A program made the translations under genes and the position numbers. From an uncultured Eubacteriales bacterium (lineage in GTDB: Bacteria; Bacillota; Clostridia; Oscillospirales; Acutalibacteraceae): a stretch of 7,923 nucleotides of DNA. The DNA is taken from contig ONUD01000079.1 of NCBI GenBank assembly GCA_900320925.1, positions 1 through 7,923 of the forward strand. The letters run 5' to 3'. Of this stretch, positions 1 to 5,776 are shown one piece after another (the first letter of the stretch is position 1; each line of letters begins with the position of its first letter). The notes under the pieces were generated by a model. That model did no database searches. It was not told the origin of the DNA and was given only the letters and a program-made list of their open reading frames with translations.

Positions 1-2031
1 GGTGTTGCCGCCGGTACCGCTACCATTACCGCCAAGACTTCTAACGGCAAGACCGCCACAGCAACCGTTACTGTGGAAGGATCACAAATGCAGTATATCA
101 GCAACGGTGTCTATTTTGAGAAGCCTTCCGGCTGGGGTTCAACCATCAATGCCTATATCTACGGCGGGCCTAATGAAACACAGCTGACAGGCGGATGGCC
201 GGGCAAAGCAATGAAAGAAGTCGGTGACGGCATTTATGCTTACGAGTTTACCACCGATCTTTCCAATGTCAAGGTGATCTTTAACGATGGCAGCAATCAG
301 GTTCCCGGTTCTCGGCAGCCCGGATTTGAATTCAAAAACAAGGGTCTTTATACCTCCAACGGCTTTAAGGAAATCATAGAGCCTGTACAGGATGTGGCAG
401 TCACAGCAGTGAGTGTCAGTCCGACTTCTGCGAGTGTCAAAGTCGGTGCAACCACTACTTTGACAGCAAGTGTCACACCGTCCAATGCTACCAACAAGAC
501 CATTACATGGACGTCCAGCAATACCAGCATTGCCACCGTTGCCAACGGTGTGGTCAAGGGTGTCGCTGCCGGTACGGCTACCATTACTGCCACCTCCAAC
601 AACGGCAAAACTGCGAAAGCTACCATTACCGTGACCAAGGACAGCAGTCTTGTTAATAATTCCAAGCTGTCGGCAACATCCATTCCTTTGGGTGATACCG
701 TAACAGTGACTTGTGCAGCTTCGGGCGGTACATCTCCCTATAAGTATGCCGTTTATTATAAGAAAGATGCGGATACGAAGTGGACAACCGCTCAGGATTA
801 CAGTACCAACAAGACGGTGACGATTAAACCTGCTAAAATGACAACGTACAATGTCTGTATCAAGGTCAAGGACAGTACAAATACCGAGGAAAAAGTGTAT
901 AAAAATTTCAAGGTAACGACTTCACCGGATTTGAATAACACTGCCAAACTTTCTGCTTCTTCCATCAAGCTCGGTGATACCGTTACCGTTACCTGCTCCG
1001 CAAAAGGCGGCCGGTCTCCGTATAAGTATGCCGTTTACTACAAGCAGGATGCCCAGAACAGCTGGACGACCGCTCAGGATTACAGCACCAAAACCTCTGT
1101 TTCCATCAAACCCGGCAAGGCAACGACTTATCAGATTTGTGTCAAAGCAAAAGATTCCTCCGGCAATCTGGCAAAAGTTTATTTACCGCTGACGGTGACA
1201 AAGCCTTTGACCAATACCTCTAAACTTTCGGCTTCTTCGATTGCTCTCGGTAAGACCGTGACAGTCAACTGTTCGGCAACGGGCGGTACCAACTACTACA
1301 ACTATGCCGTTTACTACAAGAAAACTTCTGACTCCAAGTGGACAACGGCTCAGGATTACAAGTATACAGAAACCGTTACAATTAAGCCTGCTATGGCAAA
1401 GGATTATGAAATCTGCGTCAAAGCCAAGGACAGTGCCGGAACACTGGCAAAAGTATATCTCAATCTTAAGGTGACGAATGCGGCTCTGACCAATACCTCC
1501 ACTGCTTCGGCAAAATCCATTAACCTCGGCAATACCGTTACCATTACCTGCGGTGCTACCGGCGGATCGGGCAGTTACCAGTATGCCGTGTTCTACAAAA
1601 AGACTTCTGACTCCAAGTGGACGACCGCCAGAGATTATGCGACAGGCAAAACGGTTTCCATCAAGCCTGCTATGGCAAAGGATTATGAAATCTGTGTCAG
1701 AGCAAAGGACAGCAAGGGTACCATTGCCAAAAAGTACTTTGATTTGACCGTGAAGAACAATGTAGTCAACAAGTCTACCATCAGTGCTACCAGCGTGACC
1801 AAGGGCAGTTCTGTGACAGTGAAGTGTGCGGCTTCCAACGGTACTTCACCGTATACCTACAAGACCGAAAGAATGGAAGTCGGTACGGGAAGCTGGACAA
1901 CCATCCAGAACTCCACCGCTACTTCCGTCAGCGTGAAGATTCCCTCTGCAACAACCTATCAGATTCGTGTCACCGTGACCGATGCGGCGAAGAAAACGGC
2001 TGTCACCTACTTTACGGTAACAGGCAAATAA
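1..2031 (+). CDS. Secreted starch-binding multidomain protein, C-terminal part (BIG2-CBM26-BIG2-five Tyr-rich repeats)
   Basis: The frame is open from base 1, so this is a 5'-truncated gene; the GTG at 73 is an internal Val codon, not a start. Counting from the first codon, residues 1-24 are the end of a BIG2 (Ig-like group 2) domain (GVAAGTATITA). Residues about 33-125 resemble a CBM26 starch-binding module: NGVYFEKPSGWG, INAYIYGG, GGWPGKAM, VIFNDGSNQVPG. Its Tyr-x-Tyr pair followed about 12 residues later by Trp fits the aromatic starch-binding face of that family. A full BIG2 domain follows at about 134-212, then five repeats of about 93 residues to the C-terminus. No dockerin, LPXTG motif or S-layer domain is seen. 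Such modules are usually appended to amylases or pullulanases, so the missing N-terminus may hold a catalytic domain and signal peptide; this is inference. A non-catalytic starch-binding protein is the alternative. A terminator follows the stop directly. Confidence 0.88.
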   Translation, partial: GVAAGTATITAKTSNGKTATATVTVEGSQMQYISNGVYFEKPSGWGSTINAYIYGGPNETQLTGGWPGKAMKEVGDGIYAYEFTTDLSNVKVIFNDGSNQVPGSRQPGFEFKNKGLYTSNGFKEIIEPVQDVAVTAVSVSPTSASVKVGATTTLTASVTPSNATNKTITWTSSNTSIATVANGVVKGVAAGTATITATSNNGKTAKATITVTKDSSLVNNSKLSATSIPLGDTVTVTCAASGGTSPYKYAVYYKKDADTKWTTAQDYSTNKTVTIKPAKMTTYNVCIKVKDSTNTEEKVYKNFKVTTSPDLNNTAKLSASSIKLGDTVTVTCSAKGGRSPYKYAVYYKQDAQNSWTTAQDYSTKTSVSIKPGKATTYQICVKAKDSSGNLAKVYLPLTVTKPLTNTSKLSASSIALGKTVTVNCSATGGTNYYNYAVYYKKTSDSKWTTAQDYKYTETVTIKPAMAKDYEICVKAKDSAGTLAKVYLNLKVTNAALTNTSTASAKSINLGNTVTITCGATGGSGSYQYAVFYKKTSDSKWTTARDYATGKTVSIKPAMAKDYEICVRAKDSKGTIAKKYFDLTVKNNVVNKSTISATSVTKGSSVTVKCAASNGTSPYTYKTERMEVGTGSWTTIQNSTATSVSVKIPSATTYQIRVTVTDAAKKTAVTYFTVTGK
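649..2028 (+). repeat. Five tandem protein-coding repeats of about 93 codons
   Basis: Units are about 649-930, 931-1206, 1207-1485, 1486-1761 and 1762-2028 (267-282 nt each). The consensus is LxNxSKLSASSIxLGxTVTVxCxAxGG, then YxYAVYYKK, SKWTTAQDY, TVTIKPAxAxxYxICVKAKDS and a closing KVYxxLxVT strand. The pattern of beta strands with Tyr-Tyr-Tyr and Trp resembles the triple-tyrosine (Y_Y_Y) or fibronectin/Ig-like modules common in Ruminococcus surface proteins; the family assignment is from memory of the motif. Units 1-4 each carry two Cys, one in the second strand and one in the ICVKA strand, well placed for an intradomain disulfide. Unit 5 is diverged. Units 3 and 4 share a 32-base exact match. 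Confidence 0.9.
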
Positions 2032-2038
2032 CTTTTAT

Positions 2039-2070
2039 ATCCCCATGCAGGTTCTTTCCTGCATGGGGAT
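2039..2070 (+). terminator. Rho-independent terminator after the starch-binding gene
   Basis: A perfect 13-bp stem (atccccatgcagg at 2039-2051 with cctgcatggggat at 2058-2070) closes a 6-nt loop and is followed by the T-rich tctctttgtt. It starts 8 nt after the stop codon and isolates the upstream gene from the methionine unit. Confidence 0.93.
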
Positions 2071-2078
2071 TCTCTTTG

Positions 2079-2107
2079 TTGCAACAGCATTCTGTTTGTG
2101 CTATAAT
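2079..2107 (+). promoter_or_regulatory. Sigma-A type promoter with extended -10 for the methionine synthase genes
   Basis: The -35 is TTGCAA (2079-2084), the spacer is exactly 17 bp, and the -10 is a consensus TATAAT (2102-2107) preceded by TG one base upstream (TGC, 2099-2101), an extended -10. It sits directly downstream of the preceding terminator. The predicted transcription start at about 2113-2115 is only 10-12 nt before the ATG, so the leader is very short and leaves no room for a riboswitch. Confidence 0.8.
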
Positions 2108-2111
2108 AAGC

Positions 2112-2120
2112 AAAGGTGAT
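2112..2120 (+). promoter_or_regulatory. Ribosome binding site fixing the start of the reactivation-domain gene
   Basis: AAAGGTGAT matches the 3' half of the Shine-Dalgarno consensus (AGGTGAT) and ends 4 nt before the ATG at 2125. This favours 2125 over the in-frame GTG at 2116 and ATG at 2119, both of which lie inside the site. It nearly coincides with the predicted transcription start. Confidence 0.65.
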
Positions 2121-2124
2121 GAAA

Positions 2125-2718
2125 ATGAAATACCATGATATAACCGTATGGTCAGTCGGTGCAGATGAGGTGGCAATTAACCAAAGAGAGCTGGCTCAGC
2201 GTTTGAAAACCAACATTCGCTATGAAAGTGCCTTGCTGGACAGGTGCCGTCATCAGTTTGAAAAGACGGTGCAGTACCGATGTGCTTATATCCGTATCCC
2301 CGTGGACTTGTCGGAGGAAAATCACTGTCGTTTTGACTTTGCTTGTATCGAAAGTAAGCACCTTTACAGGAATTTGCAGGGGTGCAGGGAAGTATTTGTG
2401 ATGGCGGTTACAACAGGCATCGGTGTGGACAGACTGTTGGCAAGGCTGAATGTGACCTCTCAGGCAGAGCATTTTGTAACAGATGGTCTGTCCTCGGCGG
2501 CAGTGGAATCTTTTTGCGATAGTGTGTCTGACAAACTGCGGCAGGGTCTGCATTGTGCCAATCGTTTCAGTCCCGGCTACGGAGATGTCCCTCTCAAGGT
2601 GCAGGAGCCGCTTTTGAACCGTCTTTGTGCAAGGGAAACATTGGGTATTACACTGAATCAAGCATATCTGATGACACCGGTGAAATCAATTACAGCGATA
2701 ATGGGGATAAGAGTATGA
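2125..2718 (+). CDS. Stand-alone methionine synthase reactivation-domain protein (Met_synt_B12)
   Basis: This 197-residue protein matches the C-terminal AdoMet-binding activation domain of cobalamin-dependent MetH. The recognisable landmarks are RFSPGYGD (147-154), equivalent to the R..PGY AdoMet-binding stretch of E. coli MetH, and YLMTPVKSITAIMG (181-194), the family's closing motif (M.P..S..AI.G). The N-terminal part, with the conserved-looking FVMAVTTGIGVDRL (91-104), is typical of clostridial free-standing versions. Its job should be to bind MetH carrying oxidised cob(II)alamin and allow reductive methylation with AdoMet and an electron donor; the protein is cytoplasmic. It overlaps metH by 4 nt (ATGA), implying translational coupling, and the downstream MetH lacks exactly this domain. 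I chose the ATG at 2125 because the Shine-Dalgarno ends just upstream. No frameshift or damage is seen. The family call is confident; in vivo partnership is inferred from position. Confidence 0.9.
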   Translation: MKYHDITVWSVGADEVAINQRELAQRLKTNIRYESALLDRCRHQFEKTVQYRCAYIRIPVDLSEENHCRFDFACIESKHLYRNLQGCREVFVMAVTTGIGVDRLLARLNVTSQAEHFVTDGLSSAAVESFCDSVSDKLRQGLHCANRFSPGYGDVPLKVQEPLLNRLCARETLGITLNQAYLMTPVKSITAIMGIRV

Positions 2719-5072
2719 AAAAAATTACAGAATTACTGAAAGAAAAAAGAATTTATTTTGACGGCGGTACGGGTACGGTTCTGCAAAGCAGAGGACTGCC
2801 TGCAGGACAGTCTCCTGAACTCTGGAACATCGAAAAGCCTGAGGAAATTATCCGTCTGCATAAAGCTTACCTCGAAGCAGGGTGCAATATCATCAAGACC
2901 AATACATTTGGCTTGAACCGTGAGAAATTTTCAAACTATGCAGAACTGATAAAGGCAGGTATCGACTGTGCCAGACAAGCCGTAGAAGGAATGGAAGAAA
3001 AATACGTTGCCTTTGACATGGGGCCTACGGGCAAGCTGTTGGAACCATTGGGAGATCTGCCGTTTGAGGAAGCGGTGTCTATTTTTGCGGATAACGTCCG
3101 TGTGGCTGTGCAGTGTGGGGCAGACCTGATTCTGATTGAAACGATGAATGACAGCTATGAAACCAAGGCGGCTGTATTGGCGGCAAAGGAAAACAGTGAC
3201 TTGCCGATTTTTGTCACCAATGTCTACGATGGCAGCGGCAAGCTTATGACAGGAGCTGACCCTGCGGCAATGACGGCACTGTTGGAGGGATTACGGGTTG
3301 ATGCATTCGGCATGAACTGTTCTCTCGGCCCCGATAAGATGCTGGATATTGTGGAAAGGCTGGCTGCCTGTTCCTCCACGCCGATCATTGTCAATCCCAA
3401 TGCCGGTTTACCGGAGGTCGTGGACGGCAGGACGGTATTCAATATCAATGCTGAAACATTTTCCGATTACATGGTACAGTTGGCAGAGCGTGGTGCTTCT
3501 ATTTTGGGAGGTTGCTGCGGCACAACACCCGAATTTATCCGTCAGACGATTGCAAAGACTCGCCATTTGCCTTATGCCTGCCCATCGGAAAAGAATTTGA
3601 CAATGGTGTCATCTTATACTCATGCTGTGATGATTGACAAAGATCCCGTGTTAATTGGAGAACGTATCAATCCCACAGGTAAGCCAAAGCTGAAAACAGC
3701 TTTGCGTTCAGGGGATTTGAACTATGTGCTGAACGAAGCAGTCAGGCAGGCAGATAAAAAAGTGCATATTCTTGATGTGAATGTCGGCTTGCCTGAAATT
3801 GACGAAACGGAAATGATGAAACAGTGCGTGGCGGCAATCCAGTCAGTGACGGACGTGCCGCTGCAAATTGACACAACTAAGTTTGATACACTGGAAGCTG
3901 CTATGAGAATGTATAACGGCAAGCCGCTTGTCAATTCCGTGAACGGCACGGAGGAAAGCATGAACCATGTTTTGCCCATCGTACAGAAATACGGAGGCGG
4001 TCTGATTGCACTGACCATTGACGAGAACGGTATCCCTGACAATGCCCCTGACAGGGCAAAAATTGCTGAAAAGATTATTGTGCGTGCCGCTGCATACGGT
4101 ATTGCGAAAAAAGATATTATCGTTGACCCGCTGGCACTGACCATCTCTTCCAATCCCGAAAGTGCTGTTGTTACACTTGAAAGTATCCGTCTAATCAGGG
4201 CATTGGGTGTCAAAACCAGTCTGGGTATTTCCAACATCTCTTTCGGACTTCCGCAGAGAAATTTGGTTACCAGTACCTTTTATGCCAATGCATTGCAGAG
4301 CGGCTTGAATTGTGCCATTATGAATCCCTTTGCGGAGGAAATGATGAATGTATACTATGCTTACAGGGCTTTGAACGGGTTGGATACAGGGTGTGTAGAT
4401 TACATTGGTTATGCGTCCTCTGTGCAGGAAGCCTCCCCAAAACAGCAGCAGGGAGAAGAATCTCTGCATATGTGCATTGTCAGGGGCTTGAAGGATGGTG
4501 CGGCTGTGCAGACAAGACGGCTTTTGGAGAGTATTTCTCCGCTGGATGTCATCAACGGGCATATTGTTCCTGCCCTCAATGAAATCGGCACTGCCTTTGA
4601 ACAGAAAAAAGCCTATCTGCCGCAGCTTTTGATGAGTGCTGAAACTGCTTCCATTTCCTTTGAGGAAGTGAAAAAGAAGATTCCCTCTGAACAGACAGAT
4701 ACCACGAAAGCTATCGTGCTGGCAACCGTGAAAGGGGATATTCATGATATTGGGAAAAATATAGTCAAAGTCCTCATGGAAAGCTATGGTTTCACGGTGT
4801 ATGATTTAGGCAGGGATGTGCCGCCTGAAACCATCGTGCAAAGTGCCTTGGAACATCACTGCAAGCTGGTAGGACTGAGTGCCTTGATGACAACAACTGT
4901 TCCAGCTATGGCAGAAACTATCCGGCTACTGCATGAAACAGACCCCTCTATCACTACCATGGTAGGCGGTGCCGTGCTGAATCAGGAATATGCCGATATG
5001 ATAGGGGCAGATTTTTACGGTGCAGATGCTATGGACAGTGTACGGTTTGCGGAAAAATTTTATGCAGACTGA
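2715..5072 (+). CDS. metH: Cobalamin-dependent methionine synthase, lacking the reactivation domain
   Basis: The 785-residue enzyme transfers the methyl group of 5-methyl-tetrahydrofolate to homocysteine through cob(I)alamin. Domains in order: homocysteine/zinc domain (about 1-290; DGGTGT at 16-21, and zinc ligands Cys202 in NCSLGP and Cys267-Cys268 in GGCCGTTP); pterin-binding TIM barrel (about 310-560; GERINPTG, LDVNVGLPEID, PLQIDTT, SVNG, IVDPLALTIS, TSLGISNISFGLP); cobalamin cap (about 580-655); and Rossmann cobalamin domain (about 664-785; DIHDIG with axial His677, then VGLSALMTTT and MVGGAVLN). Full-length MetH is about 1,200 residues; this one stops after the cobalamin domain, and the missing reactivation domain is the preceding gene. 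The start at 2715 overlaps the upstream stop as ATGA; the frame is open upstream, but that stretch lies inside the upstream gene. No MTHFR domain is present, which separates it from BHMT-MTHFR fusions. All key residues are intact. Confidence 0.95.
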   Translation: MKKITELLKEKRIYFDGGTGTVLQSRGLPAGQSPELWNIEKPEEIIRLHKAYLEAGCNIIKTNTFGLNREKFSNYAELIKAGIDCARQAVEGMEEKYVAFDMGPTGKLLEPLGDLPFEEAVSIFADNVRVAVQCGADLILIETMNDSYETKAAVLAAKENSDLPIFVTNVYDGSGKLMTGADPAAMTALLEGLRVDAFGMNCSLGPDKMLDIVERLAACSSTPIIVNPNAGLPEVVDGRTVFNINAETFSDYMVQLAERGASILGGCCGTTPEFIRQTIAKTRHLPYACPSEKNLTMVSSYTHAVMIDKDPVLIGERINPTGKPKLKTALRSGDLNYVLNEAVRQADKKVHILDVNVGLPEIDETEMMKQCVAAIQSVTDVPLQIDTTKFDTLEAAMRMYNGKPLVNSVNGTEESMNHVLPIVQKYGGGLIALTIDENGIPDNAPDRAKIAEKIIVRAAAYGIAKKDIIVDPLALTISSNPESAVVTLESIRLIRALGVKTSLGISNISFGLPQRNLVTSTFYANALQSGLNCAIMNPFAEEMMNVYYAYRALNGLDTGCVDYIGYASSVQEASPKQQQGEESLHMCIVRGLKDGAAVQTRRLLESISPLDVINGHIVPALNEIGTAFEQKKAYLPQLLMSAETASISFEEVKKKIPSEQTDTTKAIVLATVKGDIHDIGKNIVKVLMESYGFTVYDLGRDVPPETIVQSALEHHCKLVGLSALMTTTVPAMAETIRLLHETDPSITTMVGGAVLNQEYADMIGADFYGADAMDSVRFAEKFYAD

Positions 5073-5085
5073 ATGTTCCGTGTGA

Positions 5086-5114
5086 TTGCTTCATAAACAT
5101 TAACAAAAAATAAT
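5086..5114 (+). promoter_or_regulatory. Possible weak promoter for the SpoIIM-like gene
   Basis: TTGCTT (5086-5091) and AATAAT (5109-5114) are separated by 17 bp. The -10 matches 5 of 6 bases and the -35 only 3 of 6. A start from here, about 5121, would lie downstream of the AGGAG site and remove it from the mRNA, which argues against this promoter or would make the transcript near-leaderless. Read-through from metH is the alternative, as no terminator separates them. Confidence 0.25.
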
Positions 5115-5133
5115 CAGGAGTTAATGTTTGATG
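5092..5133 (+). promoter_or_regulatory. Hairpin enclosing the Shine-Dalgarno and pairing with the start codon of the SpoIIM-like gene
   Basis: A perfect 10-bp inverted repeat (aaacattaac 5095-5104, gttaatgttt 5120-5129) encloses a 15-nt A-rich loop. Skipping one bulged base (5130), CAT at 5092-5094 can also pair with the ATG start at 5131-5133, giving 13 bp. Most of the AGGAG site (5116-5120) lies in the loop and its last G is in the stem. No T-tract follows, so it does not look like a terminator. It may control translation, or the palindrome may be a protein-binding site; both are inference. Confidence 0.5.
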
Positions 5134-5763
5134 AAAAAAATCCTATTTGCCAATCCTTTCAAAGAAGTCCGTTATGTTCGATTCAAAAAAAACGGTGTAT
5201 TTTGGGTGTTTTGTGTGGTGCTTTTTACAGGAATCATTCTTGGAGCGGTAAGCGGGAAGAATGCAGACAATGATGTCATGGAGCGGCTGGACTTCATTTT
5301 CCGCACCAATTATCATATACGCTGTTCGGAAGGAATGGTGGCAGGCTTTATCTCTTCTTTTGGGACATTGGTTCTGTTTTTGACGGCACTGTTTTTGATG
5401 GGACTGTCACTATGGGGGGGACTGGTATGCTGGACAGTACCGTTCTTTAAGGGATACGGTTATGGCTTGTCGGTGGGTTATTTATACAGTGCTTACGGTT
5501 TTTACGGAGTGGGATACAATTTGCTGATGATACTGCCTGGAATGTTCCTGTCGGCATTTATTCTCTCTGCCGCAGCAGCGGAGGTGCTGAGAAATTCCGT
5601 GAAAATGACAAAGCTGTTTGTACGGTCGGCAGTCAAAGATGACCCGCCGATGCAGTTGGCGGAGTATGTGCAGAAAATGCTGTTTTTTTTGTTGCTGTGT
5701 GCCTTGGCATCCGTGGCAGATACGCTGATGGCACTGTGCTTTTCATGGATATTCAAATTTTAG
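5131..5763 (+). CDS. SpoIIM-like (stage II sporulation protein M family) integral membrane protein
   Basis: The product has 210 residues with about five hydrophobic segments: 23-41, 69-93, 96-118, 128-150 and 183-207. The N-terminus is basic (MKKILFANPFKEVRYVRFKK). The FFKGYGYGLSVGYLY stretch (105-119), followed by GVGYNLLMILPGMFLSAFILSAAAAEVL, resembles the conserved core of the SpoIIM/DUF95 family, and the length is close to that of B. subtilis SpoIIM (about 215). SpoIIM belongs to the DMP peptidoglycan-hydrolase complex in endospore formers, but this family is also widespread outside sporulation, so the role here is open. No other sporulation gene is in the window. AGGAG at 5116-5120 is 10 nt before the ATG at 5131; a TTG at 5128 (7-nt spacing) is a possible alternative start. 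The gene is 13 nt from the next membrane-protein gene. It carries runs A7, A8, G7 and T8. Confidence 0.62.
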   Translation: MKKILFANPFKEVRYVRFKKNGVFWVFCVVLFTGIILGAVSGKNADNDVMERLDFIFRTNYHIRCSEGMVAGFISSFGTLVLFLTALFLMGLSLWGGLVCWTVPFFKGYGYGLSVGYLYSAYGFYGVGYNLLMILPGMFLSAFILSAAAAEVLRNSVKMTKLFVRSAVKDDPPMQLAEYVQKMLFFLLLCALASVADTLMALCFSWIFKF

Positions 5764-5774
5764 AGGACGTGATC
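5763..5774 (+). promoter_or_regulatory. Unusually long Shine-Dalgarno that fixes a GTG start
   Basis: GAGGACGTGATC matches 10 of the 12 bases of AAGGAGGTGATC, the complement of the 16S rRNA 3' end. It overlaps the last base of the upstream stop codon and ends 2 nt before the GTG at 5777; the GAGG core is 10 nt from the start. The extent of the match supports the GTG as the true start and suggests strong initiation that compensates for the non-ATG codon. Confidence 0.65.
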
Positions 5775-5776
5775 AA

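Noticed and set aside
73..75. GTG as start of the starch-binding protein
   Set aside because: The frame is open to base 1 and encodes the end of a BIG2 domain; no ribosome site precedes 73 and no signal peptide follows.
348..683. Open frame of 111 codons on the minus strand
   Set aside because: It is antisense to the BIG2 region and the start of the first repeat; its Leu/Val/Thr-rich content is what the reverse of Thr/Ser/Ala/Val-rich coding gives. The plus frame has clear domains.
649..2028. CRISPR or simple tandem DNA repeat
   Set aside because: The period is about 279 bases, always a multiple of three, and conservation follows protein residues, so these are protein domain repeats.
1800..2031. 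Dockerin or LPXTG cell-wall anchor at the C-terminus
   Set aside because: The end reads TVTDAAKKTAVTYFTVTGK; there are no calcium-binding dockerin repeats, no LPXTG motif and no terminal hydrophobic helix.
2032..2124. S-box, T-box or cobalamin riboswitch upstream of the methionine genes
   Set aside because: The space holds only the terminator hairpin of the upstream gene and a promoter; it is too short and has no such conserved elements.
2152..2661. Open frame of 169 codons on the minus strand
   Set aside because: It is fully antisense to the reactivation-domain gene, which has family motifs; the reverse product shows no recognisable domain and no ribosome site was seen.
2553..2714. Upstream extension of the metH reading frame
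   Set aside because: It would add 54 residues with no similarity to MetH and would overlap most of the end of the upstream gene. MetH homologues begin near MKKITELL, and the ATGA overlap is a normal coupled start.
3722..4745. Long open frames on the minus strand inside metH
   Set aside because: They are shadows of the metH frame; the plus-strand product has all catalytic motifs through this interval.
5092..5133. Terminator for metH
   Set aside because: The stem is AU-rich with a long loop and is followed by GATGAAAAAAA, not a T-run; on the minus strand no T-run follows either.
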